Shown: piece by piece, positions 58,641 through 64,000 of the stretch
Position numbering within the stretch: the first letter of the stretch is position 1
Layout: every line of letters starts with the position of its first letter
DNA from: Triatoma infestans
Lineage: Eukaryota > Arthropoda > Insecta > Hemiptera > Reduviidae
Reading direction: 5' to 3'
NCBI GenBank assembly: GCA_011037195.1
Contig: JAAEAF010003801.1
Coordinates: 88,760-152,759, forward strand
Length of the DNA stretch: 64,000 nucleotides
Program-made: the position numbers and the translations under genes
Notes under the pieces: model-generated
What the model was told of the DNA's origin: nothing
Seen by the model: the letters and a program-made list of their open reading frames with translations, nothing else
The model's database searches: none

Positions 58641-59634
58641 AAATCTATGTTGTTTATTCCAGAATTAGCTGATTTCACTTTATTTTCAACCATTTCTCTA
58701 AAATGGTAACTGGCGTTGCTAGAAAACTGTCCTTCTAAAAAAAGAAACCAGAAATAACAAAGAAAATGGGATCTTGCCCTTCTAAAATATCGTTAGCAAT
58801 AATTTTTGATAGCCGATGGTTGGGTTTTGAATATTTTCTTCACTGAAGCCCAACATACTTCCATTCCATACTTCGGTGGCGTATTGCTAATAAAAAAGAT
58901 TCTATTTTCTCGGTTCAGAGGAGTAAGGAGTTCACCTCTTTCAGAAACCTGGAATCCTATCACAGAACACAATAAATTCTTCCAAATCGCAGATTTCTTA
59001 AGGGCTTATCTATGAATGAGTAATAAATGTTAGAACTAAATCATACTTAACCAACTGTTTTACAATCATGGCAGTGATGCCAACTTATAAAACTGAAACT
59101 ATCATTATTACATTTATATATAGATATTCTTTGATTTACAATTCTTTGTCTCTTTAGTTATATTGATTGGCCCCCTCGAATTATGTTAGCTGTAAAGTTA
59201 AGTGATTGTTTATTAAATAACCAACGATAATCACTGCCAATACGATCTAAGTTTGAACCAGCTGCTAAGGCAAAAACCGAGTGGAGGAGAGAAATAACTT
59301 TCATATTATTTTCTTGCACCGATTCCAATTAAGAAATATGAACTGAAACCCGGCTAAACAAATCAATCTTGTACTCTTTGACAGCCAATCAGCTGTCCAC
59401 TATTCTAGATAGCCACCGACAATGTGAGTCAGTAAAATTGATTACACAACAATGTCTCTGGACTTGTATCTTTGCGGATTCATTGCCCAGTAATTGATTC
59501 AAAATTCTTTTAAGAATTTTGAATGTCTCTGACAAAAAATATTATATTACTTTCATTTCGTAACTCTGTGGTATCTTCTTTAGAGCTAAAAATTGACAAT
59601 CAGAAGTTTCTCTAATTGTCTGCTTGGACTTTAT
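58641..59634. other. Non-coding stretch, nothing recognised
   Basis: Short frames without motifs; moderate AT. Confidence 0.4.
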
Positions 59635-59730
59635 TTCCTTTTCTTACCCTAGTAAGAGGAAGTATTGTAATCGTGTCGAATTTTAGTTATCGAGTTTTCA
59701 CTGGAAACACAAGTTTTGAGGCGTGGTGAT
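59635..59730 (+). repeat. K1 left-end fragment
   Basis: Reads CTTACCCTAGTAAGAGGAAG, TATTGTAATCGTGTCGAATT, TCGAGTTTTCACTGGAAACA and AAGTTTTGAGG. Confidence 0.88.
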
Positions 59731-60445
59731 ATGATAATTCTAAATTTCTGATTGGTCTAATATTCGTACACCCACATTACACACTTTCTCTTCTATACTG
59801 TGATTGGTTAATTATTTATAGCTAATTATTTCTATGAAAAAATTAGTTGAGAATTTTTTTACTATTTTTTTCTTTCGTAGGTATTTTATAAATTATCAAA
59901 TTGTGCAATCAATAATATCAAAAATATCAATTTTGCATAAAAAAAAAAATGCAAAAAATAAAGTTTTTTCTAACATAATATTTACTGCTTTATATATTAA
60001 TGTTAGTTATATAGAAAAAAATTCAGAATTTTCATTTCATTATTGAAAAAGAAAGCAAAAGAGAATTAGAAAAAAATGCTAGTTCCATCTAGGTTTCGCC
60101 ATTTTGAATTTGGCGTTTATACTGATAGAAGAAAATAAAATTGATGTTAAACACCCAGAAAAATTTCTCCAAGGAATTTCATAATATTCAGTAAAACTGG
60201 GTTTAGACCTGAAATTTTTAGCTGTTTACTATGTTGTCCTTAATTTTATGTTGGTGGCGCAGTGCACAAAGTATTAAAGTTAGGGATCTACGTATGAGCG
60301 AGCAAATTTAATAAAAATCTACTTTGTCACAACAACATTAAAAAAGGAATCGAACTAATTGTTAGTGTAATTAAATAAATAAATAATAATATGAATAAGC
60401 GTTATATATTACGAGTTCGAAAAACTACAGACTATGTAACTTTGT
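59731..60445. other. AT-rich DNA between a K1 left end and a K1 right end
   Basis: No K1 internal units are recognisable. It may be a very diverged or replaced K1 interior. 60235-60300 has ggtggcgcagtgcac. No gene. Confidence 0.4.
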
Positions 60446-60500
60446 AACTTGGAGTAAGAGAAAGTCTTGTGAGTGCTTCACACGAGACTGTTTTTTAAAT
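60446..60500 (+). repeat. K1 right-end fragment
   Basis: Reads GGAGTAAGAGAAAGT (exact inverted partner of the left end), then CTTGTGAGTGCTTCACACGAG and a T-run. Confidence 0.9.
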
Positions 60501-61845
60501 ATTTTCTTTTTTGTGTTTTCATTAATTATATTGGAGTTTTCTTTACTATAAATTGAAACTAGAACGATCTAATTGAGTAATAGAAAATTTTATTAATGTA
60601 ATAAATTTGGCATTAAATTTCTAAGTTCAAACAAAAAAAGCCAAGATAGTTAGTATTTTGTGCGCCTATTTGACAAGAAGGAATGCTTTTTTTAGAGAAA
60701 TAAGGGGCGGTATGTACTACTATTCCCCTCCTATTAGCGGTAGTTTGCCCTTTTCTTTCTTCTGCTCAGCTATTTTGCCTGGCCCCTTGTTATTCTACAA
60801 GCTACAAGCTAATGTCCTCTCGTCTACCCTTAAGACTTCTTGTCAGGGAGATGCTGCTATACACTGCAGTCAGTCACTCTCTCTCTCTTTCCTACTTTCT
60901 TCTTTGATTCTCTCTCTCTGTGTTTCCAGCTTGACAACTTAACTCTCTCCCAGACTCTCTATTATACTAGCAGTACCTCTTCAAGTATTCTTTTCTCTTA
61001 ACCCTTTTTTTTCTTTCTGACAAGGAAAACTGGGTGTGAAACAATCTACCAACACATTAGCCACCTTACCAGAGACAAAGAAGTCTTGCTCAGTTGAATT
61101 GCTTTCAATATTTTTTTAACGCTTGAATTATTTTCGCCACATTTGTTCCAAAAAATTTTTCTATTTCTTTTTTGTTTTTAGTAATCGTCTTGCTTTTTAA
61201 CAGAGAGGTTAACCACTCAAGATATTTTTGTTAACATTGTTTATTTATTTATTTTTTTAAACACTTTTTTTTGTATTGTTATTATTTTAAACAATTCTGC
61301 CATATTGAAAACTTCAAAATGATTGTTAGAGTATATATTTATATCTTATTATATTTATGATTTGGTTACATTTAAGGATATTTGAAATACATGAAACATA
61401 AACTCTATTACTCACTGACTTCAATAGCAAATCCTGTAGAAAATGCACTTTGGACAACAACGTTAACTTGATACGATGTATAGTTTCTCAGGGTGGTGAA
61501 ACTTCTGAACTATACTGTGGCTTTATTATTTTCTTTCTTCATTTTTTCTCGATTTTCAACAAAGACGACCCCGAAAAATTACGTTGAACTTTCCTAAAGT
61601 GGCCACTTGAGTACTATTGATGCTATCTTCAGTATGTTAACGCAAAGATACTATAAAAGTATTGTCTAGATCAGCGTTAATCATCCTACGGACCAGCAAA
61701 CATAGGAATAATATTTCGCGGACATGCAGAAGGGATAATTGTGCCTAGTTAGGTCGAAAATAAACGAAAGTTTTCGAGTACATAAACCTTCAAAATACTA
61801 CATAGTGCTTGGGTGGATACTTATATTTTTAGTAAATGCTAGAAA
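60501..61845. other. Non-coding stretch with CT-rich open frame
   Basis: 60658-60942 is open for 94 codons, but this follows from a CT-rich tract (SLSLSFLLSSLILSLC) and has no domain. The rest is AT-rich. A weak hAT-like terminus may lie at 61672 (cagcgttaatcatcctacgg). Confidence 0.4.
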
Positions 61846-62505
61846 AAAATGGTGTGGAACACTCACGCGACTGATTCATACAATTATTTAGAAAAGACAA
61901 TTTTTTTTTTTTAAACTTGAAATTTTACTTATTTGCCCTAACATGAGATATTGGGGGAGACTGATACACCTACCTATCCACCGGGAGACAGATAGATTAC
62001 ACAGAACCAACTAAAATAAAATTTGAAATTTTTAACGCCAGAAATTCCTCAAAATTATCTAAAAACAATTCCTGTAACAAGTGAGCATATCCCAAGTTTA
62101 CAGGAAACCGTTATAATCATTTTCAAGAAAATTCCTCCGAAAATCTCAAAAATCGGTTTTCCGAATCTGCACTTTCTGGCATTTCGATTTTCTAGAAATT
62201 TGGAATTATATCAAAGCTTCTGATGTATTATGTATATATATATATAGTTGGCAGAACCATACATTGCACTGAAGTGTCACTTTAGACGAAAACCTGACGC
62301 TATCTCTCATCAGAATATCTAAAAAAAAAAAACACTTTATCTGGGAAAATGTATCAAATACAAGTTTGCATGTAGATAGTCTGCGAAGTTTAAAGTAAAT
62401 CGTTGGAACTGAGTACGAGAAACTAAAAAAAAAAAAAATCAGAAAAGTCGCACTTCCGGTTGATTGATTTTGCCCGAAAAATATAAAAACTGTCTGTATT
62501 AATTA
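61846..62505 (-). repeat. K1 repeat, right end and two units, minus strand
   Basis: Begins AAATGGTGTGGAACACTCAC, then GCGACTGATTC. The second unit has AAATCGGTTTTCCGAATCTG (~62149). The block ACATTGCACTGAAGTGTCAC is followed by the first unit with CACTTCCGGT (62451-62460). The left end is missing. Confidence 0.88.
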
Positions 62506-62614
62506 TAAGTTTAAAATGTTATAATTCTGTCATAAAACTTCCTGCCAGTCCAAAAATTTTTCGCGGGACCGGGTGTGGTGGTGGTTCACTGACAGCCTAG
62601 AAGATCATTGGCCT

Positions 62615-62693
62615 AGATTTATAAATCTGAATAAAATCGGTTAACCGAAAGAACCGAAAGTGTGATTTTTAGTTATTTCTATGTCGATAGTTT

Positions 62694-62695
<2 letters not shown>
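62615..62695 (+). repeat. K1 fragment interrupted by a SINE
   Basis: Reads GAATAAAATCGGTTAACCGA and GAAAGTGTGATTTTTAG. Similar K1 sequence resumes at about 62960-63010 (TTTTCATTAAACTTGGAAAT), beyond the SINE. Confidence 0.7.
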
Positions 62696-62731
<36 letters not shown>

Positions 62732-62932
62732 AGGAGCTTTAGCATGTATGGTCATTGGCGCCCGGAACCTTCTCAGTACACTGCCGGTTCTCTTGTTACA
62801 GACAACACTGTAACGAGACACTGGAAAGTGAGTTGTTGAGGCTCCTAGGAAGAAAAAAATCTAAGGTTGGACTCGAACCCGGGGTCCTACAGTACATGGG
62901 AGTCCAGGTCGCTATCCACTTGCGAGTAAAAC
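62696..62932 (-). mobile_element. tRNA-derived SINE of type A, minus strand, with long A-tail
   Basis: From 62932 leftward: tRNA-like head CGCAAGTGGATAGCGACCTG (A-box region) and GGGTTCGAGTCC (B box, reverse complement at 62871-62882), a body with CTTCCTAGGAGCCTC and ACAGTGTTGTCTGTAAC, then CGGGCGCCAATGACCATACA, and an A-tail of ~25 (reverse of the T-run 62697-62725). Same family as 33996-34165, but with the head complete. Confidence 0.88.
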
Positions 62933-64000
62933 TCTCTCTCTTAATAAGACTCTTTCTTACTTTGTTAATGAAATGGACACATTTTCATTAAACTTGGAAA
63001 TTTTCACTCAATCGCCCCAAACGTGGAATATAGGGATAGTGGGATAGATGTTGACATGCACCCTTGGCAGGTAGAAATAGAATGTGATTCTTTTGCATCG
63101 ACTGTCGATGTCATTAGCGTTACTTCTCTCATTTTCCTTAACGTTTTGTGACCACTAACTGGGATGGCATATGTTGTTAATTAATCTATCTGGCTTCCAC
63201 ACACAACACCTTGGAAGGTAGGAGGTGCTTTAAGATTATTTAATCTTTTCCACGTATACCCTCTAATGTCATCGACCTAGTCGACGAGGGAGAGTGTGAA
63301 ATGTTGTTTGTGTCATCCCTTATTCCACTAATACTCAGTTTGTAATATTGGGCAAAACTAAAAGCTTCTTTTGAACTATGAATTGCATTTATACGTATCA
63401 TCTATGTAATTCTTAGTTATATAACCCGGTCCTAAAGAGGCTATTTATCAAAAATTAGTATTTTTATGAGTACCCTATCTATATTCATTATAACTATTTC
63501 CCCCGATTGTTAACAAAAATTTTAATTCTTTTTTAATGAATAAAAGAAGAAGATATACCCAGCAGTGCTAAAATTGTATTTATCTTCTTAACTTGTGTAG
63601 TTGAAATAAAAATATCCACTTTAGTATGTGAACATTGTGTTTAAAGAATTAGGTGGGAAGGAGATAAATAGTAGTAAACAATAGAATTGCTCGCACATGT
63701 AGAAAATAACAAAAAAAAAGATTGTAACTATTCAGGAGAACTAGTAAAGGTTAAGAGAGAGTGGGTGTGCAAGAGCGCATGAAAGAGAGATTCTTCTTTG
63801 TGCTCGGTGCGGAGGTTTATTTATTTTTAAGGAGCAATAGAACTGTAGTAGAAGTGAACTGCTGCGCACATGAATAAGTCCAGACCGGATATTGTGACTG
63901 TTCGGGGAAGTGACGTCATCTTAGACTTTGTATACAGGTGCATAGCGGGCAGTGGTGGTAGGAGTATCAGGTTGACAGGTGGTGGTGTCAGAAGAAGGAC
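62933..64000. other. Non-coding stretch, GC-richer at its right edge
   Basis: A K1 remnant at 62960-63010, then unremarkable AT-rich sequence. From about 63740 GC rises and a TGACGTCA palindrome (CRE/ATF type) lies at 63911-63918. It could be the edge of a promoter or another repeat; the window ends too soon to tell. Confidence 0.35.

Noticed and set aside
60658..60942. 94-codon open frame
   Set aside because: The openness follows from CT-rich repeats giving Ser/Leu runs. No domain, splice or context support.
62860..62932. A genuine tRNA gene on the minus strand
   Set aside because: It is the head of a SINE with a body and A-tail shared with 34 kb.

Overview
This is eukaryotic DNA, and I read it as intergenic or intronic sequence from an arthropod. 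The basis is: very low GC, no long open reading frames, abundant microsatellites (GA, CA, TA and ATT runs), mariner elements with the D,D34D layout, several Jockey/I-type LINE fragments, tRNA-derived SINEs and much degenerate repeat DNA. The species cannot be fixed from the window. I see no rRNA, true tRNA gene, CRISPR array or operon, and no complete host gene. Most short open frames are chance or pieces of dead transposons.

The dominant component is one dispersed, non-coding repeat of about 0.8-1.1 kb, called K1 here. About 30 copies or fragments on both strands make up roughly a fifth of the window. A near-complete copy has these parts: a left end reading ACTTTCTCTTACTCC followed by a partner arm that can form a hairpin; a block containing TTTTCACCGGAAATACATG; two or three diverged internal units of about 290 bp, each opening near CCGGAAGTG; and a right end GGAGTAAGAGAAAGT (the reverse complement of the left end), then a second hairpin, GTGTGAGTGTTTCACAC, and a T-run. 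The best copies are 8657-9661, 19573-20556, 22350-23235, 34166-34985 and 13686-14495 (minus). The first 533 bases are a minisatellite made from the K1 left end.

The other elements, from left to right, are: an internally deleted mariner (3037-3840); LINE 3' fragments (6590-6771, 7229-8356, 15880-16400, 24855-25130); a full-length mariner with inverted repeats and a frameshifted transposase on the minus strand (30259-31546); a 5'-truncated SINE (33996-34165); a dead LINE (40840-42400); a tRNA-derived SINE (46420-46583); a hammerhead-like repeat, damaged at 47615-48064 and better preserved at 58228-58360; a young-looking 5'-truncated Jockey-type LINE with an 11-bp target duplication (53659-54767); its minus-strand relative (55490-56165); another minus-strand LINE 3' region whose tail resembles the SINE tail (56193-56955), fused to a SINE (56957-57133); and a second type of tRNA SINE inserted in a K1 copy (62696-62932).

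The LINEs are plausible donors of the machinery that mobilised the SINEs, and K1 is the main target into which other elements have inserted. The least explained items are K1 itself, the hammerhead-like motif, the shared SINE/LINE tail, and a possible signal-peptide exon at 14621.
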